Shown in pieces: positions 8,987 through 18,674 of a DNA stretch of 64,000 nucleotides; position 1 is the first letter of the stretch, and each line of letters starts with the position of its first letter. The translations under genes and the position numbers were made by a program. The stretch covers positions 40,594-104,593 of the forward strand of contig CBFFZW010000004.1 in the NCBI GenBank assembly GCA_965646445.1, given 5' to 3'. The notes below the pieces were generated by a model, which did not search any database, had not been told where the DNA came from, and saw nothing but the letters and a program-made list of their open reading frames with translations. This DNA is from UBA11524 sp965646445. Its GTDB lineage: Bacteria > Bacillota > Clostridia > Christensenellales > Aristaeellaceae.

Positions 8987-10963
8987 ATGCCCATTGAGGT
9001 GGCTGCCCACGCGGGCTTCTGCATGGGGGTTCGGCGGGCTGTGGAGGCCGCCGAACGCATGGCGGACAGCGGCGTTCCGGCCTGTACCCTGGGGGAATTG
9101 ATCCACAACCCGCAGGTGGTCAGGGAGCTTTCCGCGCGCGGCGTTCCTCCCGTCAGGGACGCGGAGGAGGTCGGCGGACGGCATGTGCTCATCCGCAGCC
9201 ATGGCGTGACCCGGCAGACGCTGGAAACGCTGAAGGCCGCCGGGTGCGAGGTGCTGGATCTGACCTGCCCCTTTGTGGACAGACTTCACCGCGTCGTTTG
9301 GGATGAGACCGATGCCGATTGTCCCGTGGTGCTGGTGGGGGAGAAGGATCACCCCGAGGTCATCGGTACCGCCGGGTGGGCCCGGGGCGCGGTGTACGCG
9401 GTGGCCAGGCCGGAGGAGGCGGAAGCCCTGCCGGAGTTGCCGAAGGCCGTCGCTGTGGCCCAGACCACCTTTCCGCCGGAAAAGTGGGAAGCCGTTGTCA
9501 CGGTGCTGCGCCGACGTGTCGGGGATTTGAGGGAGCACTGCACCATCTGCTCCGCCACGGAGGTTCGTCAGCGGGAGGCCAAGGAGCTGGCCCGGCGGGC
9601 GGATGCCATGATCGTGGTGGGGGGGCGCAACAGCGCCAACACGCAAAAGCTGTACGCGGCCTGCAAAAGCAGGTGCCCGCGGACAATCCTGGTAGAGTGC
9701 GCGGCGGAGATTCCGCCTGCCTTTGCAAATATTCATTCCGAATTCATAGGAATAACCGCCGGTGCATCCACGCCTGACGGTTCACTTAAGGAGGTTGTAA
9801 CCCGCATGACTGACATCGAAAACAAGGACTTTATGGCTGAGGTCGAAGCGACGCTGGTGAAGATTCGCCCCGGTCAGACCGTGACCGGCACCGTGGTGCA
9901 GGTGACGGAGGACGAGGTGTGCGTGAACATCGGCTACAAGGCTGACGGCCTGATTAAGCGCTCCGAGCTGACCCAGGAGGACGTGAAGCTGGGCGACGAA
10001 ATCGAGGTCGAGGTTGTCAAGGTCAATGACGGCGAGGGCAACGTCGTGCTCTCCCAGCGCAACATCGTCAACCGTAAGGCGTGGGACGCCCTGATGGTCA
10101 AGTATGATGCGGGCGAGTATGTGGAAGGCCTCGGCAAGGAGGCCGTCAAGGGCGGTCTGATCTGCGATGTGGACGGCGTGCGCGCCTTCGTCCCCGCCTC
10201 CCAGCTGTCCCAGCGGTACGTCGAGAAGATCGGCGACTTCGTGGGCAAGGACATGAAGCTCAAGATCATCGAGGTCGATAAGCAGAAGAAGCGCATCGTG
10301 GCTTCCCGCAAGGCCGTCATGGCTGAGGAATCCGCCGCGAAGAAGAAGGAAGCCTGGGAGAAGCTGGAGGAGGGCATCGTGATTCACGGTATCGTCCGCC
10401 GCCTGACCGATTTCGGCGCCTTTGTGGACGTGGGCGGCGTGGACGGCCTGATCCACATCACCGACCTGAGCTGGGGCCGCATCAAGCATCCCTCCGAGGT
10501 CGTGAAGCCCAACCAGGAAGTGGACGTGAAGATCCTGTCCCTGGATCGTGAGCGCGAGCGGATTCAGCTGGGCTACAAGCAGCTGCAGCCCCGTCCCTGG
10601 GACGACGCCCAGGAGCGCTATCCCGAGGGCTCCATTGTCGAGGGCAAGGTTGTCCGCATCACCGAGTTCGGCGCCTTTGTGGAGCTGCAGCCCGGTCTGG
10701 ACGGCCTGGTGCATATCTCCCAGTGCGCGCTGAACCGCGTGGCCAAGGTGGAGGACGCCGTGCAGGTGGGCGAGACCGTCCGCGTGAAGGTGCTGTCCGT
10801 GGATACCGAGAAGAAGCGCATCTCCCTGAGCATCCGTCAGGTGCTGGAGGACGAGGCCTTCAACTATGGCGAGGAGCTGCCCGAGGCGGAGTTCGAGCTG
10901 GTTGCCACCGACGAGACCCCCGTGGAAGAGCTGCCCAATGTGGAGGAAGCCCCCGAGGCTTAA
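8987..10963 (+). CDS. ispH: Bifunctional HMBPP reductase (IspH) / ribosomal protein S1 fusion
   Basis: Residues 1-267 form IspH, the last enzyme of the MEP isoprenoid pathway. It has the Fe-S ligands Cys12 (GFCMG), Cys94 (LTCPF) and Cys188 (TICSAT), plus His40, His72, His122 and Glu124. Residues 274-658 form an S1 protein with four RNA-binding S1 domains, the last two being the clearest (VRRLTDFGAFVDVGGVDGLI and VRITEFGAFVELQPGLDGLV). This fusion is known in Clostridia. I chose ATG 8987 over ATG 8978, because AAAGG lies 10 nt before it. An internal Shine-Dalgarno and ATG at 9806 lie exactly at the domain junction. Confidence 0.95.
   Translation: MPIEVAAHAGFCMGVRRAVEAAERMADSGVPACTLGELIHNPQVVRELSARGVPPVRDAEEVGGRHVLIRSHGVTRQTLETLKAAGCEVLDLTCPFVDRLHRVVWDETDADCPVVLVGEKDHPEVIGTAGWARGAVYAVARPEEAEALPELPKAVAVAQTTFPPEKWEAVVTVLRRRVGDLREHCTICSATEVRQREAKELARRADAMIVVGGRNSANTQKLYAACKSRCPRTILVECAAEIPPAFANIHSEFIGITAGASTPDGSLKEVVTRMTDIENKDFMAEVEATLVKIRPGQTVTGTVVQVTEDEVCVNIGYKADGLIKRSELTQEDVKLGDEIEVEVVKVNDGEGNVVLSQRNIVNRKAWDALMVKYDAGEYVEGLGKEAVKGGLICDVDGVRAFVPASQLSQRYVEKIGDFVGKDMKLKIIEVDKQKKRIVASRKAVMAEESAAKKKEAWEKLEEGIVIHGIVRRLTDFGAFVDVGGVDGLIHITDLSWGRIKHPSEVVKPNQEVDVKILSLDRERERIQLGYKQLQPRPWDDAQERYPEGSIVEGKVVRITEFGAFVELQPGLDGLVHISQCALNRVAKVEDAVQVGETVRVKVLSVDTEKKRISLSIRQVLEDEAFNYGEELPEAEFELVATDETPVEELPNVEEAPEA
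9788..9808 (+). promoter_or_regulatory. Internal Shine-Dalgarno and ATG at the IspH/S1 junction
   Basis: AAGGAGG at 9788-9794 lies 11 nt before an in-frame ATG at 9806. A free S1 protein of 385 residues starting MTDIENKDFMAEV could be made from here. The bases also encode residues LKEVVTRM of the fusion. Confidence 0.5.
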
Positions 10964-10984
10964 TCCGCCGCATACCGTATCATC

Positions 10985-11016
10985 AGGAGGCAAGCAATGA
11001 TGCTCGCCTCCTTTTT
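10985..11016 (+). terminator. Rho-independent terminator after ispH-rpsA
   Basis: An 11-bp stem with one mismatch (10985-10995 with 11002-11012) ends in five T residues. Confidence 0.85.
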
Positions 11017-11148
11017 GTACCGCTGGGCGTATGAGGCGCGGCCTGCCTGCGCACCATGGGAGCACGGCCCGTCGCGCCCTCAACCCGGACGCCGGCACCC
11101 TTGCTTTTGGCAGGATGTGACAAAATGCGCGCTTGGCCCGCATGCCTC

Positions 11149-11177
11149 TTGTGAAAACCGGGCAAATCTGCTACAAT
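11149..11177 (+). promoter_or_regulatory. Promoter of purC
   Basis: TTGTGA (11149-11154) and TACAAT (11172-11177) with a 17-bp spacer, about 43 nt before the GTG start. Confidence 0.75.
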
Positions 11178-11220
11178 AGCTGTTAACAGTTCGATCACCA
11201 TGGAAAGGGAGAATGTCGCT

Positions 11221-11940
11221 GTGCTGGAAATGGAGCAGCTGCTGACGGAGGGCAAGGGCAAGCGCGTCTACGCCACCGCCGACCCGGATGAGGCCATCGT
11301 CTATTTCAAGGATGAGGCCATGGCCTTCCACGGCCTGAAACGGGGGCGGATTCTGGGAAAGGGCGAGGTCAACAACGCCGTGTGCCGCCATTTGTATGAA
11401 ATGCTGGAGCAAAACGGCGTGGAGACCCATTTCATCCGGCAGCTGGACGGGCGGCAGAGCCTGGTCAAGCGGGTGGAGATGATTCCCCTGGGCGTCAAGG
11501 TTCGCAACCGTGTGGCGGGCAGCCTGGCCAAGCGCATCGGCTATCCCATCGGCACGCCGCTGTCGCCCACGGTGATTGAGTGTACCCTCAAGGACGACGA
11601 GCTGGACAATCCCCTCATCAACGCCAGCCATATCGCGGCGATGAAGCTGGCAACCGCCGAGGAAATGGAGCAGATTTACGCCACGGCGCTGAAGGTCAAC
11701 GACATTCTGTCCAATTATATGAAGGAGATCGGCATTGAGGTCATCGACTTCAAGCTGGAATTTGGGCGCTTCCATGGGCGCATTGTGGTGGCGGACGAAA
11801 TTTCGCCGGACACTGCCCGTTTCTGGGATGCCCGCACCCACGAGCCCCTCGACATCGACCGGTTCCGCCGGGATCTGGGCAACGTGGAGCAGGCCTACCA
11901 GGAGGTGCTCCATCGCATGATGGGCATGGAGGAGCGCTGA
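11221..11940 (+). CDS. purC: Phosphoribosylaminoimidazole-succinocarboxamide (SAICAR) synthase
   Basis: Joins aspartate to CAIR with ATP in de novo purine synthesis. The 239-residue protein has the N-terminal EGKGKRVYATADPDEAIVYF, the conserved GVKVRNRVAGSLAKR, and DFKLEFGRFHGRIVVADEI carrying the nucleotide/metal acidic residues. The GTG at 11221 is preferred: AAAGGGAG lies 9 nt before it, while the ATG at 11200 has no ribosome site and would give an unusual N-terminus. It is a single-gene unit with its own promoter and terminator; no other pur genes are near. Confidence 0.95.
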   Translation: MLEMEQLLTEGKGKRVYATADPDEAIVYFKDEAMAFHGLKRGRILGKGEVNNAVCRHLYEMLEQNGVETHFIRQLDGRQSLVKRVEMIPLGVKVRNRVAGSLAKRIGYPIGTPLSPTVIECTLKDDELDNPLINASHIAAMKLATAEEMEQIYATALKVNDILSNYMKEIGIEVIDFKLEFGRFHGRIVVADEISPDTARFWDARTHEPLDIDRFRRDLGNVEQAYQEVLHRMMGMEER

Positions 11941-11954
11941 GCATTTGCTGAAGG

Positions 11955-11980
11955 CGGCTTCTGATACGGAAGCCGTTTTT
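11955..11980 (+). terminator. Rho-independent terminator after purC
   Basis: A perfect 7-bp stem CGGCTTC/GAAGCCG (11955-11961 with 11969-11975) is followed by five T residues. Confidence 0.8.
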
Positions 11981-12001
11981 GCGTGAGTGAAGGAGGAACC
12001 A

Positions 12002-12853
12002 ATGAAGAAGCTGATTGCGCTGCTGTGCGTGCTGATGACCCTGACGCTCCCCGCGATGGCGGAGGTCTATCTGGATACGGAGCCTCCGGCGGGCTGGGCG
12101 GCCCGCCCGCTGTTGCGGCTGCGGATCTTCCGCACGGCCCAAAGCGACGCCATGCTCCTGGAATGCGGCGGCGAGGCTATGATGATCGACGGCGGCGTAT
12201 CGCGCTTCACCAAGGAGATCGACCCGGTGCTGCGGACGCAGGGCATCAGGGGCTTCAAGTACTTCTTTTCCACCCATCCGCACCATGACCACATCGACGG
12301 GCTTTGCAACCTGCTGCGCCGGGAGTGGCAGGTGGAGACGATCCTGACGCCCTTCGCCGCGGACGAACGGGAGGAGCGGCTGCAGACCATGCTTCAGCTG
12401 GCGGCCAAGCGGAACATTCCCGTTGTGACGACCCATAACGGCGATGTGCTGCGCCTGGGCGGCGCGACGCTGAAGGTGATGCAGCTGGAGGAGCCGTCCA
12501 ACGACCTCAATGCCCGCAGCGGAACCCTGCTGGTGAGCTACGGCACGGCCCGGGCGCTGCTGACGGCGGACATCACCCGGGACACCCAGGCGTTCCTGGC
12601 TGAATGCTATGGCGACGGCCTGAAGGCGGACATCCTGAAGGCGCCCCACCACGGCATCGCCAAGGTGGAGCCGGGCTTCTGGGAGAAGGTGAATCCGGCG
12701 CTGGTGTGCGTCACCAACATCTATCGCAAGAACGAGACGGCCAAGCAGGCGCAGCAGGCCGGTGTGCCCGTGCTGTTCTCCGGGGTGGGCGCCATCATCC
12801 TGGAAACCGACGGCACGGACTGGTACGTCCATCAGCTTTCCCACACCAATTGA
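12002..12853 (+). CDS. Secreted metallo-beta-lactamase-fold hydrolase (ComEC-C-like), first of a tandem pair
   Basis: A 283-residue exported protein. A signal peptide (MKKLIALLCVLMTLTLPAMA, cut before EVY) precedes an MBL domain with the metal motif STHPHHDHIDG (HxHxDH), LLTADI and KAPHHG. These match the beta-lactamase-like domain of ComEC and its stand-alone relatives, which often cleave phosphodiester or nucleic acid substrates; the actual substrate is unknown. AGGAGG lies 5 nt before the ATG. The next gene is a paralogue, sharing the RPxxRL start, the SDAMLLxCxGEAMM motif and the DWYVxQL end, so a tandem duplication is clear. Confidence 0.85.
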   Translation: MKKLIALLCVLMTLTLPAMAEVYLDTEPPAGWAARPLLRLRIFRTAQSDAMLLECGGEAMMIDGGVSRFTKEIDPVLRTQGIRGFKYFFSTHPHHDHIDGLCNLLRREWQVETILTPFAADEREERLQTMLQLAAKRNIPVVTTHNGDVLRLGGATLKVMQLEEPSNDLNARSGTLLVSYGTARALLTADITRDTQAFLAECYGDGLKADILKAPHHGIAKVEPGFWEKVNPALVCVTNIYRKNETAKQAQQAGVPVLFSGVGAIILETDGTDWYVHQLSHTN

Positions 12854-12891
12854 CGCGGCCTCTCTGACCGCGCGAAGGGATGATACGCAAG

Positions 12892-13794
12892 ATGAACAAG
12901 CGGTTTTCTCTGGCCTTCCTGATGACGCTGTGCCTGTGCCTGACGGCCCGGGCGGACATCCATTATGAGCAGATGCCGCCGTCGGACTGGGCCCAGCGTC
13001 CGATCTTCCGGCTGGTCGCCATCGACGCCAACCGCAACGACGCCATGCTGCTCACCTGCGAGGGCGAGGCCATGATGGTGGACAGCGCGGACGGATGCAG
13101 CCTGCCGGACATCTGCGCCGCGGCGGACGCCCAGCAGGTGACGCACTTCAAGTACCTGTTCAGCACCCATTCGGATACCGACCACATCTGGGGCTTTCCG
13201 GGGCTGATCCATGAGGAGGGTTACACCTTCGGCGAGTTCCTTTCGCCCAATCCCGAAAGCTACCGGGACAAGGAGCGGAACCATGAGCGCGTGACCTATG
13301 GCCTTCGCAAGCTGGAAATCCCTTACCGGGAGCTGGCGGACGGCGAGGTGCTGACCCTGGGGGGCGCATCCCTGCGGGGGATGCGCTGCATGGAAAACGC
13401 CGGGGCCAACGCCCGGGGCGCGGCGCTGTACATCACCTATGGCGACAGCCGCGTGCTGCTGACGGCGGACGCGGAGAGCACGGCCATGCGCTACTATGTG
13501 CGGCAGTACGGCGCGGAGGGTCAGCTGAAGGCCGACATCATGAAGGCGCCCCATCATGGCATCAACGCGCTGCCGACGGAATTTGCGCAGGCTGTTTCGC
13601 CTGAGCTGGTTTTCGTCACCAACCTGGAGCGGAACGTGCCGCGGGTTCGGGGTCGTATCCGGCGGGCGATGCCGGAGGCGGAGCTGATGTTCTGCGGCGA
13701 AGGCACCATCGTGATGGAGACGGACGGCGCGGATTGGTACGTCTGGCAGCTGCCGAACAATCAGCTGCTGACGGCGGATGATCTGACGCACTGA
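12892..13794 (+). CDS. Secreted metallo-beta-lactamase-fold protein, second of the tandem pair, altered metal motif
   Basis: A 300-residue exported paralogue of the preceding gene. The signal peptide is MNKRFSLAFLMTLCLCLTARA. The MBL core keeps KAPHHG and LLTADA, but the first metal motif reads STHSDTDHIWG, so the second His of HxHxDH is Asp. Metal binding or the reaction may therefore differ. I chose ATG 12892 because GAAGGG abuts the upstream ATG at 12880 but lies a normal distance from this one. It is probably cotranscribed with its partner, 38 bp apart. Confidence 0.82.
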   Translation: MNKRFSLAFLMTLCLCLTARADIHYEQMPPSDWAQRPIFRLVAIDANRNDAMLLTCEGEAMMVDSADGCSLPDICAAADAQQVTHFKYLFSTHSDTDHIWGFPGLIHEEGYTFGEFLSPNPESYRDKERNHERVTYGLRKLEIPYRELADGEVLTLGGASLRGMRCMENAGANARGAALYITYGDSRVLLTADAESTAMRYYVRQYGAEGQLKADIMKAPHHGINALPTEFAQAVSPELVFVTNLERNVPRVRGRIRRAMPEAELMFCGEGTIVMETDGADWYVWQLPNNQLLTADDLTH

Positions 13795-13844
13795 TTTTGT
13801 TTGGAAAAAAAGCGGAAAAACCCGCGCAAAGCCCGTGGGCCATC

Positions 13845-13873
13845 TTGCGTGGCGGGAAAAGTTGTGTTACAAT
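13845..13873 (+). promoter_or_regulatory. Promoter of tig
   Basis: TTGCGT (13845-13850) and TACAAT (13868-13873) with a 17-bp spacer, about 80 nt before the trigger factor start. Confidence 0.7.
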
Positions 13874-13954
13874 GTCAATCGGCGCGTTTTGCTTTCGCGC
13901 AGGACGCATGGGGCGAGAGGCCCCCGATAGAGTCGCAGGAGGGAACAATCCGAC

Positions 13955-15265
13955 ATGAGCCATACCTATGAGAAGCTTTCCAGCAACAAGGCCAAGCTGA
14001 CCTTCGTGATTCCTGCCGAGCAGTTTGACGAGGCGATGAATAAGGCTTATCTGAAGAACCGCGGCCGCATCAACGTTCCCGGCTTCCGCAAGGGCAAGGC
14101 CCCCCGCAAGCTGATTGAGAACATGTACGGCGAGGGCGTTTTCTATGACGACGCCCTGGACATGATCTTCCCCGAGGTGTACCCCGCCGCCATTGAGGCC
14201 GAGGGCCTGCAGCCCGTGGATCGCCCCGAGGTGGACGTGCAGGAGATCGGCTCCGGCAAGGAGCTGAAGTTCACCTGCGAGTTCTTTGTGCGCCCCGACG
14301 TGGAGCTGGGCCAGTACAAGGGCCTGGAGGTGGAGGTGGAAAAGCAGACCGTCACCGACGATCTGGTGGACACCCGCATCAAGCAGGATCAGCAGAAGGC
14401 CGCCCGCACCATCGACGTGGATGACCGCGCCGTGGAAAACGGCGACACCGTGAACCTCGACTATGCCGGCAGCGTGGACGGCGTGGCCTTCGAGGGCGGC
14501 ACCGCGCAGAATCAGACCCTGGTGATCGGCAGCAACACCTTCATCCCCGGCTTCGAGGAGCAGATGATCGGGATGCAGATCGGTGAGGAGAAGGATCTGA
14601 ATGTGACCTTCCCCGAGCAGTATCATTCCGAGGAGCTGGCCGGCAAGGCCGCCGTCTTCCATGTGAAGGTCAACGGCATCACCGTGACCGAGATGCCCGA
14701 GCTGGATGACGACTTCGCCGCCGACGTCAGCGACTTCACCACCTTTGCCGAGTACAAGGAGTCCATCGTCAAGGAGCTCACCGAAAAGGCCGAGAAGAAC
14801 AACGATGTGACCATCGAGAACGCTCTGGTGGAGAAGGCCGTCGAGAACGCCACCATCGACGTGCCCGACGCCATGATTACCGAGCAGACCCAGTACATCC
14901 TGCGGGAGATGGAAATGCGGATGATGTACCAGGGCCTGCGGATGCAGGATTACATGAAGTACACCGGCCAGACCATGGAGCAGCTGCAGGAGGCTTATCG
15001 CGGCGAGGCGGAGAAGCGCGTGCGCGTGGAGCTGACCCTGGAGGCCATCCGCAAGGCCGAGGGCATCGAGCCCACTGAGGAAGAGATTGCCGCCGAGATG
15101 AAGAGCCAGGCTGAGCGCATGGGCCAGAAGGTGGAGGAATTCGAGGATTCCCTCACCGAGGCGCAGCGCGGCTACATCGCGGACGCCGCCGCCGTGCAGA
15201 AGGTGGTGGCCCTGCTGAAGGCCGACGCCAAGGTGACCGAGAAAAAGGCCGCCGACGCGGAGTAA
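13955..15265 (+). CDS. tig: Trigger factor (ribosome-associated chaperone and peptidyl-prolyl isomerase)
   Basis: Binds nascent chains at the ribosome exit. The 436-residue protein has all three parts: the N-terminal ribosome-binding domain with the signature GFRKGKAP near residue 43; an FKBP-type prolyl isomerase domain near residues 155-245 (ENGDTVNLDYAGSVDG, then FIPGFEEQMIGM); and the long helical C-terminal arms with many Glu and Lys residues. AGGAGGG lies about 11 nt before the ATG. It heads the protease neighbourhood tig-clpP-clpX-lonB-lonA-engB, close to the Bacillus gene order. Confidence 0.97.
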   Translation: MSHTYEKLSSNKAKLTFVIPAEQFDEAMNKAYLKNRGRINVPGFRKGKAPRKLIENMYGEGVFYDDALDMIFPEVYPAAIEAEGLQPVDRPEVDVQEIGSGKELKFTCEFFVRPDVELGQYKGLEVEVEKQTVTDDLVDTRIKQDQQKAARTIDVDDRAVENGDTVNLDYAGSVDGVAFEGGTAQNQTLVIGSNTFIPGFEEQMIGMQIGEEKDLNVTFPEQYHSEELAGKAAVFHVKVNGITVTEMPELDDDFAADVSDFTTFAEYKESIVKELTEKAEKNNDVTIENALVEKAVENATIDVPDAMITEQTQYILREMEMRMMYQGLRMQDYMKYTGQTMEQLQEAYRGEAEKRVRVELTLEAIRKAEGIEPTEEEIAAEMKSQAERMGQKVEEFEDSLTEAQRGYIADAAAVQKVVALLKADAKVTEKKAADAE

Positions 15266-15297
15266 TTCGCTGGGAAACCGGCTAATATGTAACAAAT

Positions 15298-15357
15298 GAA
15301 CGCGCAGGGGACGGTTTGATGCGGCGGCGCCGTTTCATGACTGTCTCCTGCGTTTCG
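15298..15357 (+). other. Long imperfect hairpin between tig and clpP
   Basis: Arms AACGCGCAGGGGAC (about 15298) and GTCTCCTGCGTT (ending about 15355) are nearly complementary with an inner ACGG/CCGT pair. No T run follows, so it is not a classic terminator. A candidate -10 (TGATAGAAT, 15392-15400) follows and would serve clpP. Confidence 0.4.
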
Positions 15358-15448
15358 CACATGGAGGCATGAACCGCAGCGAAGGCGCATATGATAGAAT
15401 GGCGCCAATGGCGCCGCGGCGAACGCCCGCAAAAAGGAGGCAAGCGCA

Positions 15449-16045
15449 ATGACGCTGGTACCCATGGTCGTGGAGCAGACCAACCGGGGCGAACGCTCCT
15501 ATGACATTTACTCCCGCCTGCTCAAGGATCGCATCGTGTTCCTGGGCGGAGAGATCGACGACAACGTGGCCAACCTGGTGGTGGCGCAGCTGCTCTTCCT
15601 GGAAATGGAGGACCCGGACGCCGACATCAGCCTGTACATCAACAGCCCAGGCGGCTCCGTAACCGCGGGCATGGCCATCTACGATACCATGCAGTACATC
15701 CGGCCCCAGGTGCGCACGGTGTGCATCGGCATGGCGGCCTCCATGGGCGCCTTCCTGCTGATGGCGGGCGAAAAAGACAAGCGCCTGGCCCTGCCCAACA
15801 GCGAGGTCATGATCCATCAGCCCCTGGGCGGCGCGCAGGGACAGGCGACGGACGTGCAGATTCGTGCCGAGTGGCTGCTGAAGACCAAGGAAAAGATGAC
15901 CCGAATGATGGCGGAGATGTCCGGCCAGCCCATCGACAAGGTCAAGGCCGACGTGGAGCGCGACTACTTCATGTCCGCCCAGGAGGCCCTCGACTACGGC
16001 ATCATCGACGAAATCTATCAGCCCCGCGACAAGCAGGCGAAGTAA
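15449..16045 (+). CDS. clpP: ATP-dependent Clp protease proteolytic subunit
   Basis: A tetradecameric serine protease that works with ClpX or other Clp ATPases. The 198-residue protein has the full catalytic triad: Ser98 (GMAASMG), His123 (MIHQPLGG) and Asp172 (ERDYFMSA). The handle region YINSPGGSVTAGMAIYDTM is also present. AAAGGAGG lies 9 nt before the ATG. It is upstream of clpX but separated from it by 222 bp that hold a structured repeat. Confidence 0.97.
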   Translation: MTLVPMVVEQTNRGERSYDIYSRLLKDRIVFLGGEIDDNVANLVVAQLLFLEMEDPDADISLYINSPGGSVTAGMAIYDTMQYIRPQVRTVCIGMAASMGAFLLMAGEKDKRLALPNSEVMIHQPLGGAQGQATDVQIRAEWLLKTKEKMTRMMAEMSGQPIDKVKADVERDYFMSAQEALDYGIIDEIYQPRDKQAK

Positions 16046-16077
16046 AATCGCCATTGGCAGTCAGCCAGCGGTACGCC

Positions 16078-16253
16078 AAATTTGCCGTCGGCAGACTGAA
16101 ATCGTGTAACCCGGCTTTGCCGGGTTCGCGGGTCGTTTTCCGCTTGCGGAAAACATTCCTTACACTCGCGAACGGCCGGGAGAACGGCTCCGCCGTTCGA
16201 CCAGTAAGCGAGTGCAAACCTCATCGAAATGGTTCTTCAGACCATTTCGATGA
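16078..16253 (+). repeat. Structured intergenic repeat, copy B, between clpP and clpX
   Basis: This copy starts with a module shared with copy F (CCGTCGGCAGA) and hairpins AACCCGGC/GCCGGGTT and GTTTTCCGC/GCGGAAAAC. It then has the family core TTCCTTACAC...GAACGGCCGGGAGAACGGC...GCCGTTC, closed by CACTCGC (16163-16169) with GCGAGTG (16208-16214). It ends in a 13-bp stem (16221-16233 with 16241-16253). The clpX ribosome site begins 5 bases later. Confidence 0.85.
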
Positions 16254-16267
16254 CACCGGAGGTTTTT

Positions 16268-17587
<1,320 letters not shown>

Positions 17588-17592
17588 CGGTC

Positions 17593-17627
17593 GCCCCGCC
17601 CTCCGGCATGGAGCAGGCGGGGCTTTT
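17593..17627 (+). terminator. Rho-independent terminator after clpX
   Basis: A perfect 8-bp stem GCCCCGCC/GGCGGGGC (17593-17600 with 17616-17623) is followed by four T residues. Confidence 0.75.
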
Positions 17628-17654
17628 GCAAGCGAAAGGACAGGAGAGAAGCCA

Positions 17655-18593
17655 ATGAAGATTGTGGTGCTGGACGGCGCGGGGCTGAACCCCGGCGACC
17701 TGTCGTGGGAAGGGCTTGAAGCCCTTGGCGAGGTGACGGTTTACGACCATACCGCCCCTGAGGACGTGCGGGCCCGCATGGCCGGGGCGGACATCATCCT
17801 GACGAACAAGACCCTGCTGACGGCCGAATTGATGGACGCCTGCCCGAGCGTGAAGTACATCGGCGTGCTGGCCACGGGGTACAATGTGGTGGATCTTGCC
17901 GCGGCGGCGCAGCGGGGCATCCCCGTGACAAACGTGCCCGCCTACGGCACCCAGGAGGTGGCCCAGCATGTGTTCGCGCTGCTGCTGGAAATCTGCAACC
18001 GCGTGGGCCATCATGATGACGCCGTGCGGGAAGGCCGCTGGGCCAGCAGTCCGAATTTCTGCTTCTGGGATATGCCCTTGGCGGGCCTGGCGGGCAAGAC
18101 CATGGGCGTCATCGGCCTGGGCAAGATCGGCCGGGCCACGGTGGACATCGCCCGGGCCTTCGGCATGCAGGTCATCGCCGCCAGCGCCCACGCTGATGAC
18201 GACTTTGTCGTTCCTATGCCGCGGCTGCTCCGGGAGAGCGACGTGATCTCCCTCCACTGTCCCCTGACGGCGGAGAACGCGGGCTTCGTCAACGCCGAAA
18301 CCATCGGGCAAATGAAGGACGGCGTGATTCTCATCAACACGGCCCGGGGCGGGCTCATCGACGAAAGGGCGCTGCGAGAGGCGCTGCTCAGCGGCAAGGT
18401 GGCCGCGGCGGGGCTGGATGTGCTGTCCAGCGAGCCGCCCCGGGCGGACAATCCCCTCATCGGGCTGGAGAACTGCGTCATCACCCCGCATATTGCCTGG
18501 GCGTCCAGGGAGGCTAGGGCGCGGCTGATGGCCATCGCGGTGGATAACGTGGCGGCCTTCCTGCGCGGGGAAAGGCAGAATGTGGTGAACTGA
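17655..18593 (+). CDS. D-2-hydroxyacid dehydrogenase (glycerate dehydrogenase-like)
   Basis: An NAD(P)-dependent reductase of 2-oxo acids, 312 residues. It has the Rossmann motif GVIGLGKIGRATVDIARAFG, the substrate/catalytic Arg in NTARGGLIDERAL, the Glu region GLDVLSSEPP and the catalytic His in ITPHIAWASREAR. The ordering YIGVLATGYNVVDLAAA resembles hydroxypyruvate/glycerate dehydrogenases. The exact substrate is not certain. It sits between clpX and lonB, where Bacillus has nothing similar; terminators on both sides make it an independent unit. Confidence 0.92.
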   Translation: MKIVVLDGAGLNPGDLSWEGLEALGEVTVYDHTAPEDVRARMAGADIILTNKTLLTAELMDACPSVKYIGVLATGYNVVDLAAAAQRGIPVTNVPAYGTQEVAQHVFALLLEICNRVGHHDDAVREGRWASSPNFCFWDMPLAGLAGKTMGVIGLGKIGRATVDIARAFGMQVIAASAHADDDFVVPMPRLLRESDVISLHCPLTAENAGFVNAETIGQMKDGVILINTARGGLIDERALREALLSGKVAAAGLDVLSSEPPRADNPLIGLENCVITPHIAWASREARARLMAIAVDNVAAFLRGERQNVVN

Positions 18594-18604
18594 GTGGTGC
18601 AAGG

Positions 18605-18634
18605 GCGGAGAAGCGAGGCCTTTTCCGCTTTTTT
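18605..18634 (+). terminator. Terminator after the hydroxyacid dehydrogenase gene
   Basis: GCGGA (18605-18609) pairs with TCCGC (18624-18628), extended by three weaker pairs inside, and six T residues follow. Confidence 0.7.
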
Positions 18635-18674
18635 CTTGAATTGTGCAGTGTGTCAGCAAGGAAGAAACGTCCTT

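Noticed and set aside
11200..11220. Upstream ATG for purC
   Set aside because: No ribosome site before it; GTG 11221 has AAAGGGAG at normal spacing and fits family length.
16050..16253. tRNA or CRISPR repeat in the hairpin-rich gaps
   Set aside because: No cloverleaf with a CCA end or T-loop GTTCRA was found, and the repeats are single, far apart and not spaced by unique spacers.
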